A stretch of DNA of 19,029 bases, from contig CAMVDK010000020.1 of NCBI GenBank assembly GCA_947166165.1, positions 1 to 19,029 of the forward strand. Direction: 5' to 3'. The stretch comes from an uncultured Porphyromonadaceae bacterium. GTDB taxonomy: Bacteria > Bacteroidota > Bacteroidia > Bacteroidales > Muribaculaceae. Under the pieces are notes generated by a model. It saw only the letters and a list, made by a program, of their open reading frames with translations. It was not told where the DNA came from and ran no database searches. Position numbers and translations under genes: made by a program. Of the stretch, positions 1 to 8,386 are shown one piece after another. Numbering within the stretch: position 1 is the first letter of the stretch; every line of letters starts with the position of its first letter.

Positions 1-2039
1 GCCAGGAGGTAGGTCTGGGCTCGACGAGCATCTGCTCGGCGCTGCTGCACGACGTGGTCGAAGACACGGAGTACACCGTCGAGGACATCGAGGCGCACTT
101 CGGGAGCAAGATTGCCCGCATCGTGGACGGGCTGACCAAGATTTCGGGCGGCATATTCGGCACCATGTCGAGCACACAGGCCGAGAACGTGCGCAAACTG
201 CTGCTCACCATGGGCGACGACATACGCGTGGTGCTCATCAAGATGGCCGACCGCCTTCACAACATGCGCACGCTGGCCTCGATGCCGCCGCAGAAGCAGT
301 ACAAAATAGCCGGCGAGACGCTCTACCTCTACGCCCCGCTGGCCCACCGGCTCGGACTGTTTGCCATCAAGACCGAGCTCGAGGACCTGAGCTTCAAATA
401 CGAGCACCCCGAAATCCACCGGCAGATTGAGGAGAAAATCGCCATCACCGCCGACCAGCGCAACCAGGTGTTCAACCACTTCGCCGCCCCCATACGCGAG
501 CGCCTCGACAAGATGGGCATCACCTACGAATTCAAGGCGCGCGTCAAGTCGTGCTACTCGATATGGAAAAAGATGGAGCGCAAGCACGTGCCCTTCGAGG
601 AGGTCTACGACCTGTATGCGGCGCGCATCGTGTTTGAGTGCTCCGACGACAGCCGCGAGGCCGGCATGTGCTGGGACATCTACAACGCCATCGCAGCCGC
701 CTATCCCAACAAATTCCACACCGGCCGCCTGCGCGACTGGGTGGTGAACCCCAAGGCCAACGGCTACCGCGCGCTCCACGTCACCGTGATGGGCCCCGAC
801 GGCAACTGGGTGGAGGTGCAGATACGCAGCCGCCACATGGACGACGTCGACGAGCACGGACTGGCGGCGCACTGGAAATACAAAATCGGCAACGAAAGCG
901 AGGACAGCGCGCTCACCGCCTGGCTGCAGACCGTGCAGGACATCCTCAAGAATCCCGAACCCAACGCACTCGACTTTCTCGACACCATCAAGCTCAACCT
1001 CTTCGCCAGCGAAATCCAGGTGTTCACCCCCAAGGGCGACCTGCTGCGACTGCCCAAGGACTCCACCGTGCTCGACCTTGCCTTCACCCTGCACAGCGAG
1101 ATAGGCACCCACTGCATCGCCGGAAAGGTGAACCACAAACTCGTGCCGCTCTCGCAGCGGCTCAACAACGGCGACCAGGTGGAGGTGCTCACCTCCAACA
1201 GCCAGCAGCCCAAGCCCGAGTGGGAGCAGCTGCTGGTCACCGCCCGCGGCAAGACACGCCTGCGCGCCGCACTGCGCCACCGCCGGCGCGAAATCATCAA
1301 CGAGGGCGAGAAGAAACTGAGCAACTGGCTCATGGCCAATGGCATAGAGATGACCAGCGACACCATCATGCGCATCATCAACAGCGAGCACCTGCCAGGC
1401 AAGGACGAGCTGTTCTTCATGATTGGCAACGGCGAGATGACCGTGAGCGACAAGCTGCTGCGCAAGGTGAAGCCGCAGCAGGGGCAGAGCCTGTTCAACC
1501 GCTTGTGGCGAAACCCCTTCGGCACCTCGAAGGACAAAGACGCTCCCCCCACGCCCGACGCCGCCAAACCCGAGCGCAAGCCGGTCAACACCTCCGAGGT
1601 GTATGAACTGCGCACCACCGACGGCGTGAGCAACTACCAGATTGCACCGTGCTGCCGGCCCATTCCCGGCGACGACGTGCTCGGCTGCATCGACGACAAC
1701 GGCCAGGTGGTGGTGCACAAGCTCGACTGCCCCACCGCCATGCTGCTCAAGGCCGGACGGGGCGGACGGCTCGTGCAGACGCGCTGGGCCAGCACCGGGC
1801 GGAAATTCCCCGCGTCGATCCACGTTGAGGGAATCGACCGCATGGGCATCCTCCAGGAAATCATCTACATCATCTCCACCAACATGGCCATCTACATGCG
1901 CAGCCTGAACATCCGCGCCGACCAGGGCGTGTTCAACTGCGACCTCGACGTGCTCATCGAGGACACCAGCGTGGTGACCAACCTGTGCAAGCGCCTCAAG
2001 AAGGTGAAAGGCGTCAACACCGCCACCCGGGTCAACTGA
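1..2039 (+). CDS. rel: Bifunctional (p)ppGpp synthetase/hydrolase, RelA/SpoT family (5' end outside window)
   Basis: Makes pppGpp/ppGpp from ATP plus GTP/GDP and hydrolyses it, setting the stringent response in the cytoplasm. The reading frame is open from base 3, so the GTG at 54 is internal. About 678 residues are visible, and roughly 60 N-terminal residues are missing compared with the usual ~730-740. Domains in order: the end of the HD hydrolase with HDVVED (48-65) and ADRLHNMRTL, the metal-site motifs needed for hydrolysis; the synthetase with YSIWKKM, DLYAARIV, NGYRALH (about 759-779) and EVQIRS (from 813); a TGS domain (from IQVFTPKGD); a Cys-containing helical/zinc-finger stretch (IAPCCRPIPGD); and a C-terminal ACT domain (FPASIHVEGIDRMGI to the end). 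Both catalytic halves look intact, so a bifunctional enzyme is more likely than a synthetase-only RelA. The next gene starts 70 bp downstream on the same strand with no terminator between them. Confidence 0.96.
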   Translation, partial: QEVGLGSTSICSALLHDVVEDTEYTVEDIEAHFGSKIARIVDGLTKISGGIFGTMSSTQAENVRKLLLTMGDDIRVVLIKMADRLHNMRTLASMPPQKQYKIAGETLYLYAPLAHRLGLFAIKTELEDLSFKYEHPEIHRQIEEKIAITADQRNQVFNHFAAPIRERLDKMGITYEFKARVKSCYSIWKKMERKHVPFEEVYDLYAARIVFECSDDSREAGMCWDIYNAIAAAYPNKFHTGRLRDWVVNPKANGYRALHVTVMGPDGNWVEVQIRSRHMDDVDEHGLAAHWKYKIGNESEDSALTAWLQTVQDILKNPEPNALDFLDTIKLNLFASEIQVFTPKGDLLRLPKDSTVLDLAFTLHSEIGTHCIAGKVNHKLVPLSQRLNNGDQVEVLTSNSQQPKPEWEQLLVTARGKTRLRAALRHRRREIINEGEKKLSNWLMANGIEMTSDTIMRIINSEHLPGKDELFFMIGNGEMTVSDKLLRKVKPQQGQSLFNRLWRNPFGTSKDKDAPPTPDAAKPERKPVNTSEVYELRTTDGVSNYQIAPCCRPIPGDDVLGCIDDNGQVVVHKLDCPTAMLLKAGRGGRLVQTRWASTGRKFPASIHVEGIDRMGILQEIIYIISTNMAIYMRSLNIRADQGVFNCDLDVLIEDTSVVTNLCKRLKKVKGVNTATRVN

Positions 2040-2109
2040 CCGTACTGCGCCGGCGCGGTTCGATATCCTCTTCACGACACCACCCACCATACATTAGTAT
2101 AAAAAGCAA

Positions 2110-4137
2110 ATGTCACGACACAGCATCATCGTCATCCTGCTCGCAATAGCCGCCATCGCCATCATCACGGTGGCCCTGCCCCGCAAAGCCGGAGTGAAGA
2201 AATACAACTATGAGGTGAACCAGCCTTGGCGCTACCCCACCCTGTTTGCCGAATTCTCGGTCGAGCGGGCCACCGACGAGGCCACCGTCAAGCGCATCGA
2301 GGCCGAGACCAAGGCCACCTTTGTGCCCATCTACAAGCGCGACAACACCCTGGCCGCGCAGCAGCTCGACTCGCTCACCACCACGCTTCGCGCGCGCAGC
2401 GACGTGAGCGCGGCCACCAGCAGCCGCATCATCCACGAGGTGACCTCATTCTTCGCCGCAGGCATCGTCGACGCCACCACCTTCGACGCCATCGCCAGCG
2501 GCTCACTGCCCAAAATCCGGTTCAAAAGCTCCAACGGCGTGGTGCAGACCGTCACCACCGAGCAGATGCGCTCGAGCCGGAACGTGTACCAGTGGCTCGA
2601 CTCGGCCCTCAAGGCCAGCGACAGCGAACTCGACCTGCAGAGCACACACATCAACCGCTTCCTGCAGCCCAACATCTTGCCCGACAAGGAGGAGAACGAC
2701 AAATACCTGAAATCGGCCATCGAAGAGGCCATGCCGCACCTCGACGACTTCATGCCCGGCGAGGCCATCGTCACGCAGGGAGCCATCATCACGCCCGAAA
2801 CCAAGACCTACATCGACACCTACCTCAAGACCCTCGAGGAGCGCAGCAACGCGCAGCGCGGAGGCGGCTACACCAAGCTCGGGCAGATTGCCGTGGTCAC
2901 CATTCTGATGGTGGTCATGCTCATGTTTCTCTACTACATGCGCCCGCGCACCTACGCCCGGCTCAAGGCCATGGTGTTCATCCTCTCGCTGGTCACCCTG
3001 TTCATCACGCTGGTCATGCTCATCGTGGCCTTCCGCTACAACTTCCTCTACATCATCCCCTTTGCCCTGGTGCCCATCATCATCACCACCTTCCTCGACG
3101 CGCGCACGGCCTTCTTCATCCACATGGTGGTGGTGCTCATCTGCTCGCTGGCGGTGACCGGGCAGGCCGACTTCATCATCATGCAGTTTCTGGCCGGCGG
3201 CATCGCCACGGTGTCGATGCAGGAGCTCACCAAGCGCTCGCAGCTGGTGCGCTGCTCGCTGTTCATCTTCCTGGCCTACGGCATCGCCCACGTGGCCCTC
3301 GAGCTGGTGCGCGGCAAAACGATGGCCGACATCGACCCGCACATGTTCATCTACTTCGGCACCAACTGCGTGGTGCTCTCGTTTGCCTACTTTGGCATCT
3401 TCATCGTGGAAAAGATATTCGGCTTCACCTCGACGGTGACCCTGGTCGAGCTCAGCGACATCAACAACCGCACGCTGCGCGAGCTGGCCGAGTCGTGCCC
3501 GGGCACGTTCCAGCACGTGCTCCAGGTGGCCAACATCGCACAGGAGGCCGCCATGAAGGTGGGAGCCAACGTGCAGCTGGCCCGTGCCGGAGCGCTCTAC
3601 CACGACATCGGCAAAATCGACAACCCGGCCTTCTTCACCGAGAACCAGAGCGGCGTCAACCCCCACGACGCCCTGGCGCCCGAACAAAGCGCACACATCA
3701 TCATCGAGCACGTGGCCAACGGCCTGCGGCGCGCCGAAAAGGCCCGGCTGCCCGAGGTGATCCGCGACCTCATCGCGCAGCACCACGGCAAGGGTGTGGT
3801 GAAATACTTCTACAACAAAGCCTGCCAGGCCGCCCCCGAGGGCACCACCGTCGACCCGGCGCCGTTCACCTACCCCGGCCCCAACCCGCGGAGCAAGGAG
3901 GCCGCCATACTGATGATGGCCGATGCCTGCGAGGCCGCCGCCAAGAGTCTGAAGGAATACAACGTAGAGGCCATCACCTCACTGGTTGACCGCATCGTCA
4001 ACACGCAGGTGGCCGAAGGACTCTTCCGCGACGCGCCCATCAGTTTCAAGGATGTGGAGACCGTGAAAAAAGTCTTCACCGAGCGCCTTTGCGCCTTCTA
4101 TCACACCCGCATCAGCTATCCCGACGACGCCGTGTGA
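2110..4137 (+). CDS. pgpH: PgpH-type 7TM-HD phosphodiesterase (c-di-AMP hydrolase)
   Basis: Membrane HD-domain phosphodiesterase of the 7TMR-HD family, whose characterised members hydrolyse cyclic di-AMP to pApA. The 675 residues start with a membrane anchor (about 5-23). A large extracytoplasmic domain of the 7TMR-HDED kind follows (about 30-255, with DEATVKRIEAETKATF). Then come about seven hydrophobic segments (about 258-440) and a C-terminal cytoplasmic HD domain. Visible HD-site residues are H469 (TFQHVL), H498-D499 in HDIGK, the HIIIEH and QHHGKG motifs, and D in MADACEAAAKS. The length is near that of known PgpH proteins. The ATG at 2110 directly precedes the hydrophobic anchor. It lies 70 bp after rel with no terminator or TAnnTTTG box between, so co-transcription is plausible. 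The family assignment is firm; the c-di-AMP substrate is inferred from the family. Confidence 0.92.
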   Translation: MSRHSIIVILLAIAAIAIITVALPRKAGVKKYNYEVNQPWRYPTLFAEFSVERATDEATVKRIEAETKATFVPIYKRDNTLAAQQLDSLTTTLRARSDVSAATSSRIIHEVTSFFAAGIVDATTFDAIASGSLPKIRFKSSNGVVQTVTTEQMRSSRNVYQWLDSALKASDSELDLQSTHINRFLQPNILPDKEENDKYLKSAIEEAMPHLDDFMPGEAIVTQGAIITPETKTYIDTYLKTLEERSNAQRGGGYTKLGQIAVVTILMVVMLMFLYYMRPRTYARLKAMVFILSLVTLFITLVMLIVAFRYNFLYIIPFALVPIIITTFLDARTAFFIHMVVVLICSLAVTGQADFIIMQFLAGGIATVSMQELTKRSQLVRCSLFIFLAYGIAHVALELVRGKTMADIDPHMFIYFGTNCVVLSFAYFGIFIVEKIFGFTSTVTLVELSDINNRTLRELAESCPGTFQHVLQVANIAQEAAMKVGANVQLARAGALYHDIGKIDNPAFFTENQSGVNPHDALAPEQSAHIIIEHVANGLRRAEKARLPEVIRDLIAQHHGKGVVKYFYNKACQAAPEGTTVDPAPFTYPGPNPRSKEAAILMMADACEAAAKSLKEYNVEAITSLVDRIVNTQVAEGLFRDAPISFKDVETVKKVFTERLCAFYHTRISYPDDAV

Positions 4138-4221
4138 CCCCACCTTAATTATCCTTAATATTCCACCCCCTATGGCAATAAAGCGCCCGGCTGCGAGTTT
4201 AGAATCTATAAAACGACTACT

Positions 4222-4722
4222 GTGCCGATAATTCTGCGATACATCCTGCTCGCGCTGGGCCTGCTCTCGCTGGCCTGCTCGCTGGTGCTGCTCTACTGGC
4301 CGCAGCGCGTGGCAGCTGCTGTGCCGGCCTTTGCGGGGCTGCTCCTGCTCCACCTGAGCTACTTCATTGAGGCCAACCCGGGGTGGCTCCTGTTCTGGGG
4401 CGCCGCCGCGCTGATGGTGGCCGCGCTGGTCTATATGCAGCCGCCGGGCGAAATCGACGGGCACCGCAGCAGCAACCTCTATGTGGCCTCGTCGGCCATC
4501 GCCGGGGCGCTGCTGGGCATGATTGTGGATCCACGCATCATGGTGCTGGGCATCATCCTGGGCGCCTTTGTCGGGCAGATGGCCTACAGCCGCACCCCCA
4601 GCGGGCGGTGGATGGCACAAGCCGGAGGAAAAGTCATGCTCCACTACTACGCCGCCAAGTGCCTGCCCGTGGTGGTGGCAACAGCCATCGTGAGCATCGC
4701 CGTAGAGGGTTTCCTGCTCTGA
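4222..4722 (+). CDS. Small multi-pass membrane protein, DUF456-like
   Basis: A 166-residue integral membrane protein of unknown function. It has about four to five hydrophobic segments: 4-22, 30-46, 54-72, 90-117 (Gly/Ala-rich, with AGALLGMIVDP followed by LGIILGAFVGQ) and 145-165. The glycine-rich hairpin resembles DUF456-type proteins, but this is a weak resemblance judged by eye. The start is taken as the GTG at 4222, because no in-frame ATG lies nearby upstream and the first internal Met is deep inside a hydrophobic segment. The gene follows pgpH by 84 bp and precedes the DUF4919 gene by 28 bp on the same strand, so it is probably part of that transcript. No catalytic motif is visible. 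Confidence 0.72.
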   Translation: MPIILRYILLALGLLSLACSLVLLYWPQRVAAAVPAFAGLLLLHLSYFIEANPGWLLFWGAAALMVAALVYMQPPGEIDGHRSSNLYVASSAIAGALLGMIVDPRIMVLGIILGAFVGQMAYSRTPSGRWMAQAGGKVMLHYYAAKCLPVVVATAIVSIAVEGFLL

Positions 4723-4750
4723 CCACAACACTAACCACTACCGAAAAGAA

Positions 4751-5449
4751 ATGAAACATTCAACCATCATACTCATCCTGGCGCTGGCCGCAGCCCTGAG
4801 CGCTCTTGCCGCCGACAACAAGAACACCACCCGCAAGGTGGACTTCGACCACGTCAAGGAGGTGATTTCCAACCCCAACTCCATCTACTACTACCCCAAG
4901 CTGCTGCAATCGTTCAACAGCAACGACACCGTGATGACCGTGGAGGCCTACCGCAACCTCTACTACGGCTACACCTTCCAGGAGGACTACAACCCCTTCC
5001 GCGAGAGCGTCTACACCACCAAGGTGGAGCAGCTCTACTACAAGCAGCCGCACACGCGCGCCGAGTGCGACAGCATCGACAAGTATGCCTCGCTGGCGCT
5101 GAAGGACAACATCTTCGACATGAACCAGATGCAGTTCTTCATCTTCGTGCTCAAAGAGAAGAAGAAGCATGCCCGTGTGGCCATCCGCCAGTTCCGCCTC
5201 AACCGCCTGGTGGCCGCCATCATGTCGAGCGGCAAGGGCACCAAGGAGGAGCCGTGGGTGGTCATCGCTCCCGAGCATGAGTACAACATCGTCAACTTCC
5301 TGGGCTATGTGGCCATCGACCACCGCGACGAGGGCAACGGCATCGAATATGTGGCCGTTGAGCGGAAAGAAGGGAAAAACGTGGAGGGCTTCTACTTCGA
5401 CGTGCGCCGCATGATGGAGGTGGCCGCCATCAAGTTCCCCGACATCTGA
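4751..5449 (+). CDS. Exported DUF4919-family protein
   Basis: A 232-residue protein with an N-terminal signal peptide (basic MKHS, a hydrophobic run at 5-18, likely cleavage after ALA near residue 20). The mature part contains YRNLYYGYTFQEDYNPF, a hallmark of the Bacteroidetes DUF4919 family, followed by a helical central part and a C-terminal stretch with an FYFDVRRMM-like strand. No lipobox Cys follows the hydrophobic core, so a soluble periplasmic or surface protein is more likely than a lipoprotein. The biochemical role is unknown. The ATG at 4751 lies 28 bp after the membrane-protein gene, suggesting translation from the same mRNA. The family call rests on recognising the motif. Confidence 0.85.
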   Translation: MKHSTIILILALAAALSALAADNKNTTRKVDFDHVKEVISNPNSIYYYPKLLQSFNSNDTVMTVEAYRNLYYGYTFQEDYNPFRESVYTTKVEQLYYKQPHTRAECDSIDKYASLALKDNIFDMNQMQFFIFVLKEKKKHARVAIRQFRLNRLVAAIMSSGKGTKEEPWVVIAPEHEYNIVNFLGYVAIDHRDEGNGIEYVAVERKEGKNVEGFYFDVRRMMEVAAIKFPDI

Positions 5450-5473
5450 CCCTGCCTACCCACCCCTTACACT

Positions 5474-5502
5474 CGTTGCCATCATCATAACCAATGGCGA
5501 CG
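5474..5502 (+). other. Hairpin in the DUF4919-preA gap
   Basis: CGTTGCCAT (5474-5482) can pair with ATGGCGACG (5494-5502): 9 bp including one G-U pair, with an 11-base loop. No T-run follows, so it is not a canonical intrinsic terminator. It may mark the end of the rel-pgpH-DUF4919 transcript or may be incidental. Confidence 0.3.
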
Positions 5503-5535
5503 GATACAAAGCAAAAATGACATCACAATACGACT

Positions 5536-6993
5536 ATGACCCACCAACTAAACGTGACTGAAGAAGCATCGCGGTGCCTGTTGTGCCACGACGCACCCTG
5601 CACCAAGGCATGTGGCAATGGTGATCCGGCTCGAGCCATTCGCGCCATTCGTTTCGACAATGAAGCGCTGGCCAGGCAATGGGTGGCCGACTGCACCGAG
5701 CACGACCTTGTGCGTGCCGAGCAGGCTTGCCTGCACTACGACCGCCCGATACGCATTGCCGAAACGCTCAAGCAACTGCCGTCGCCTCCGCAGCAGCGCA
5801 CTATGCCGTCGCTGGGCATTGACTTCTGTGGCATCCATTGCGAGAATCCCTTCTTCCTAGCATCTTCGGCGATATGCACCAACTATGACATGGTGGCCCG
5901 GAGCTTTGAAGCCGGTTGGGCCGGTGTCTATTTCAAAACCATCTGCCTGCAAGACATCAACGAGGTGTCGCCGCGTTTCGATGCGATGAATCGTGCGGGA
6001 CAGCATGGCGATTTCACCGCATTCCGCAACATGGAGCAGCTGAGCGAGAATCCCGTCGAGGAGGATTTCGCCACTTTGCAGCGCCTCAAGCAGAATTTTC
6101 CCTCAAAGGTCGTGGTGGCCTCCATCATGGGGCAGACCGAAGAGGAGTGGATCAAACTGGCCGAGATGGCGCAGCAGGCCGGCGTGGATGCCGTGGAACT
6201 GAACTTCTCCTGCCCGCAGATGAGGCTTGCCGGCATGGGGAGCGACGTGGGGCAGAACCCGGAATTGGTGCTGTTCAATACAGCTCATGTGAAGCGCACG
6301 GTGTCGATTCCTGTCATTCCCAAAATGACGCCCAACATCACCCACATCGGCCAACCCGCCATGGCGGCCTATTTTGCCGGTGCCGATGCTATCAGCGCCA
6401 TCAACACCATCAAGAGCGTGACCATGACCGACCGCGGAGCGGTGTCGGGCATGAAGACCGTGTCGGGACTCTCGGGACGCGCCGTGAAGCCCATTGCGCA
6501 GCGGCTGATTCTCGAGATGGCGAACAACCACATGATGAAGAATATTCAATTCAGCGGCATAGGCGGCATCGAGACGTGGCGCGACGCACTGGAATTCATC
6601 CAGTTGGGGTGCCGTAACGTGCAGGTGTGCACTGCTGTGATGCAATATGGCTACCGCATCATCGACGACCTGGTGATGGGATTGCAGCACTATATGCTCA
6701 GCCGTGGCGTCGACAGTCTGGAGGCGCTGGTCGGTGAGGAACTGCCGAATTTTGTCAAGCCCAACGACCTTGACCGGAACACGGTCGTTTACCCTATGGT
6801 CGACCGCGACAAGTGCATCGGTTGTGGACGGTGCCACATCTCCTGCGCCGACGGCGGACATCAGGCAATCGCTTTCGGCGACGACCATCGCCCGCAAATC
6901 AACGGGGCCAAGTGTGTGGGGTGCCACCTGTGCAGCCTGGTTTGTCCCGTGGGAGCCATAGGTCATGCCAAGCGGGTAACCAAACGCCACTGA
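5536..6993 (+). CDS. preA: PreA-type dihydropyrimidine dehydrogenase with N-terminal PreT-like Fe-S domain
   Basis: An FMN-dependent oxidoreductase of the dihydropyrimidine dehydrogenase/dihydroorotate dehydrogenase fold, expected to act in reductive pyrimidine (uracil/thymine) breakdown in the cytoplasm. It has 485 residues. Residues 8-82 resemble the start of PreT (EASRCLLCHDAPC; C14, C17, C22, C26, then C53 and C65). Residues about 93-410 are the PreA barrel (SLGIDFCGIHCENPF, FKTICLQDINEVSPRFD, NFSCPQM, MGSDVGQNPELV, KMTPNITHIG, SGIGGIETWRDALEF). The C-terminus has two 4Fe-4S motifs (CIGCGRCHISC, CVGCHLCSLVCPVGAI). E. coli PreA is, from memory, about 411 residues without the N-terminal part, so the extension is the unusual element. 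The FAD/NAD(P)H domains of PreT are absent here and no preT is in the window. Codon choice is less GC-biased at third positions than in the upstream genes. The gene converges on the amidohydrolase gene with a 36-bp gap. Confidence 0.88.
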   Translation: MTHQLNVTEEASRCLLCHDAPCTKACGNGDPARAIRAIRFDNEALARQWVADCTEHDLVRAEQACLHYDRPIRIAETLKQLPSPPQQRTMPSLGIDFCGIHCENPFFLASSAICTNYDMVARSFEAGWAGVYFKTICLQDINEVSPRFDAMNRAGQHGDFTAFRNMEQLSENPVEEDFATLQRLKQNFPSKVVVASIMGQTEEEWIKLAEMAQQAGVDAVELNFSCPQMRLAGMGSDVGQNPELVLFNTAHVKRTVSIPVIPKMTPNITHIGQPAMAAYFAGADAISAINTIKSVTMTDRGAVSGMKTVSGLSGRAVKPIAQRLILEMANNHMMKNIQFSGIGGIETWRDALEFIQLGCRNVQVCTAVMQYGYRIIDDLVMGLQHYMLSRGVDSLEALVGEELPNFVKPNDLDRNTVVYPMVDRDKCIGCGRCHISCADGGHQAIAFGDDHRPQINGAKCVGCHLCSLVCPVGAIGHAKRVTKRH

Positions 6994-7029
6994 CCCGTTC
7001 ATTGACGGTCAGTCAAGGGCGCGTGTAAA

Positions 7030-8376
7030 TCACTTTTTCTTGAAAATGAGCTTCATTGCGTCGATGTCGAGCGGATTGACGTCGACGAGGTTGAGAGTTT
7101 TCACCATGTGCAGTGTCGACTCTTTGTAGTGCTTGAAGTGGTCGGTGGCCAAATGGCTTTGGTAGGCCGCTTGATTGCGATAGATTTCCACTATTCTGAA
7201 ATGGTTGTGCTTGCCTTCGAGTTGTGTGGGGAAGATACACACCACTCCAGGCTCGGTTTTGACCGATGTCGTCCCAATGCTTGCTGCAGCCTGCAGATAT
7301 TCGTCGAGGTACTGCTCGTAGACTTCGATTTCTGCGATGCGAACAATCAGTTCATCGTCAGCCGTGGCTTCGGGTTGCGGAGCCACCTGCCGTTCACCGA
7401 ACAGGTAACGCGCATTGTCGGCCAGAAACATGCGTTCAAACGGTGCGAGTTCAGGATCTTGAGCGAGATAGGCCTTCATGCGTTGCAGCTGAGCCGTGAG
7501 CACGTCGGGTTTCACATAGGGGAAATCAGAACCGTAGAGCAGGTGGTCGGGCGTGGTGATGGTGAGCATCATCTTGATTATCTCGGGCGAATGGCTTCCT
7601 GCCAAGTCGTAGTAGAGCGATGCCAGGTTTGCTGCCCAGTCGATGTCGCCCACCAAGCCGTTCGCCTTCATGACCGGATGGAGCGATTTCATGCGCGGCA
7701 CGGCCAGAGGTAGATAGGCGCCACAATGTGGAACCACGATTTTCACGTTGGGATAACGGGCGAGCACGTTGCGCGAAATCATGTTGGCCACGGCACGCGT
7801 GGTCTCCGACAGGTATTCCTGCATGGCGAGCGGTGTCTGACTCATCACGCTGCCATTGATCGGTTCAGGACGGTGGGGGTGAATGATGACCACAGCCTTG
7901 CGGTCGTTGAGCACTTGCATGAGCGGGTCGAGGGCAGGGTCGCCTAGATACTGTCCGCGCACATTGGTGGCCAGCTTGATGCCATCGGCCTTGAGCGTGT
8001 CGAGGACATAGACCGCTTCGGCAATTGCAGCGTCGACATCGGGCAGCGGCAACGTTGCACAGAACTTGAACCGGCCAGGGTGTTGCTGACGGATTTCGGC
8101 GCAGCGTTCATTCGTGAGTCTGACCACCTGGTTGTTGAAAGGTTGTGGAGCGGCCAGCGTCAATACCGAAGTCGACACTCCGGCGTTGTCCATCCACGCC
8201 AAGTGGTTGTCAAGTTGGTAGTCTGGAATGGGGAATCCTTCGTCCAAGAGTGCGTCGTGGCGCTCCAAATCTTGGAGAAACTCAGGTGTGATGATGTGAC
8301 TGTGCACATCCACCACACCCTGGGCCGAAACTGCTGTTGCAATCATTGCCGACAAGATGAAAACGATTTTTCTCAT
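7030..8376 (-). CDS. Exported amidohydrolase-2 (ACMSD-like) fused to a C-terminal ABM domain
   Basis: A 448-residue secreted metal-dependent hydrolase or decarboxylase of the amidohydrolase-2 family. The start is the ATG at 8374-8376, which gives a clear signal peptide (MRKIVFILSAMIATAVSA, cut before Q19); the longer frame upstream overlaps the preceding gene. Metal-site motifs are H25-x-H27 (VVDVHSHI), IIHPHRP, VPHCGAYLPL and YGSDFPY, in the order typical of ACMSD/carboxyvanillate-decarboxylase relatives. Residues about 340-448 (DDELIVRIAEIEVYEQYLDE, then VEIYRNQAAYQSHLATDHF) form an antibiotic-biosynthesis-monooxygenase/YgiN-like ferredoxin fold, normally a separate small protein. It follows the aldo/keto reductase gene by 10 bp, so the two are one operon. 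The substrate is unknown. The fusion and the export signal are direct observations; the choice between hydrolase and decarboxylase is open. Confidence 0.86.
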   Translation of the reverse strand: MRKIVFILSAMIATAVSAQGVVDVHSHIITPEFLQDLERHDALLDEGFPIPDYQLDNHLAWMDNAGVSTSVLTLAAPQPFNNQVVRLTNERCAEIRQQHPGRFKFCATLPLPDVDAAIAEAVYVLDTLKADGIKLATNVRGQYLGDPALDPLMQVLNDRKAVVIIHPHRPEPINGSVMSQTPLAMQEYLSETTRAVANMISRNVLARYPNVKIVVPHCGAYLPLAVPRMKSLHPVMKANGLVGDIDWAANLASLYYDLAGSHSPEIIKMMLTITTPDHLLYGSDFPYVKPDVLTAQLQRMKAYLAQDPELAPFERMFLADNARYLFGERQVAPQPEATADDELIVRIAEIEVYEQYLDEYLQAAASIGTTSVKTEPGVVCIFPTQLEGKHNHFRIVEIYRNQAAYQSHLATDHFKHYKESTLHMVKTLNLVDVNPLDIDAMKLIFKKK

Positions 8377-8386
8377 ACCATTTTTA

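Noticed and set aside
2047..2056. GCGCCGGCGC palindrome after rel as a terminator
   Set aside because: It has no loop and no T-run, and such short GC palindromes are frequent in this composition.
4172..4231. 19-codon open frame (ATG at 4172) overlapping the GTG start of the membrane-protein gene
   Set aside because: Possible translationally coupled leader peptide, but it is short, has no independent support, and such frames are common by chance.
6190..6270. Apparent loss of the DPD active-site Cys in PreA (MGSDVGQ instead of a Cys-containing loop)
   Set aside because: As recalled, bacterial PreA, including that of E. coli, also reads SDVGQ here, so this is the subfamily norm rather than a defect.
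7002..7016. TTGAC-N5-GTCAA inverted repeat between the convergent preA and amidohydrolase genes as a terminator
   Set aside because: Only a 5-bp stem with no T-run in either direction, too weak to call.
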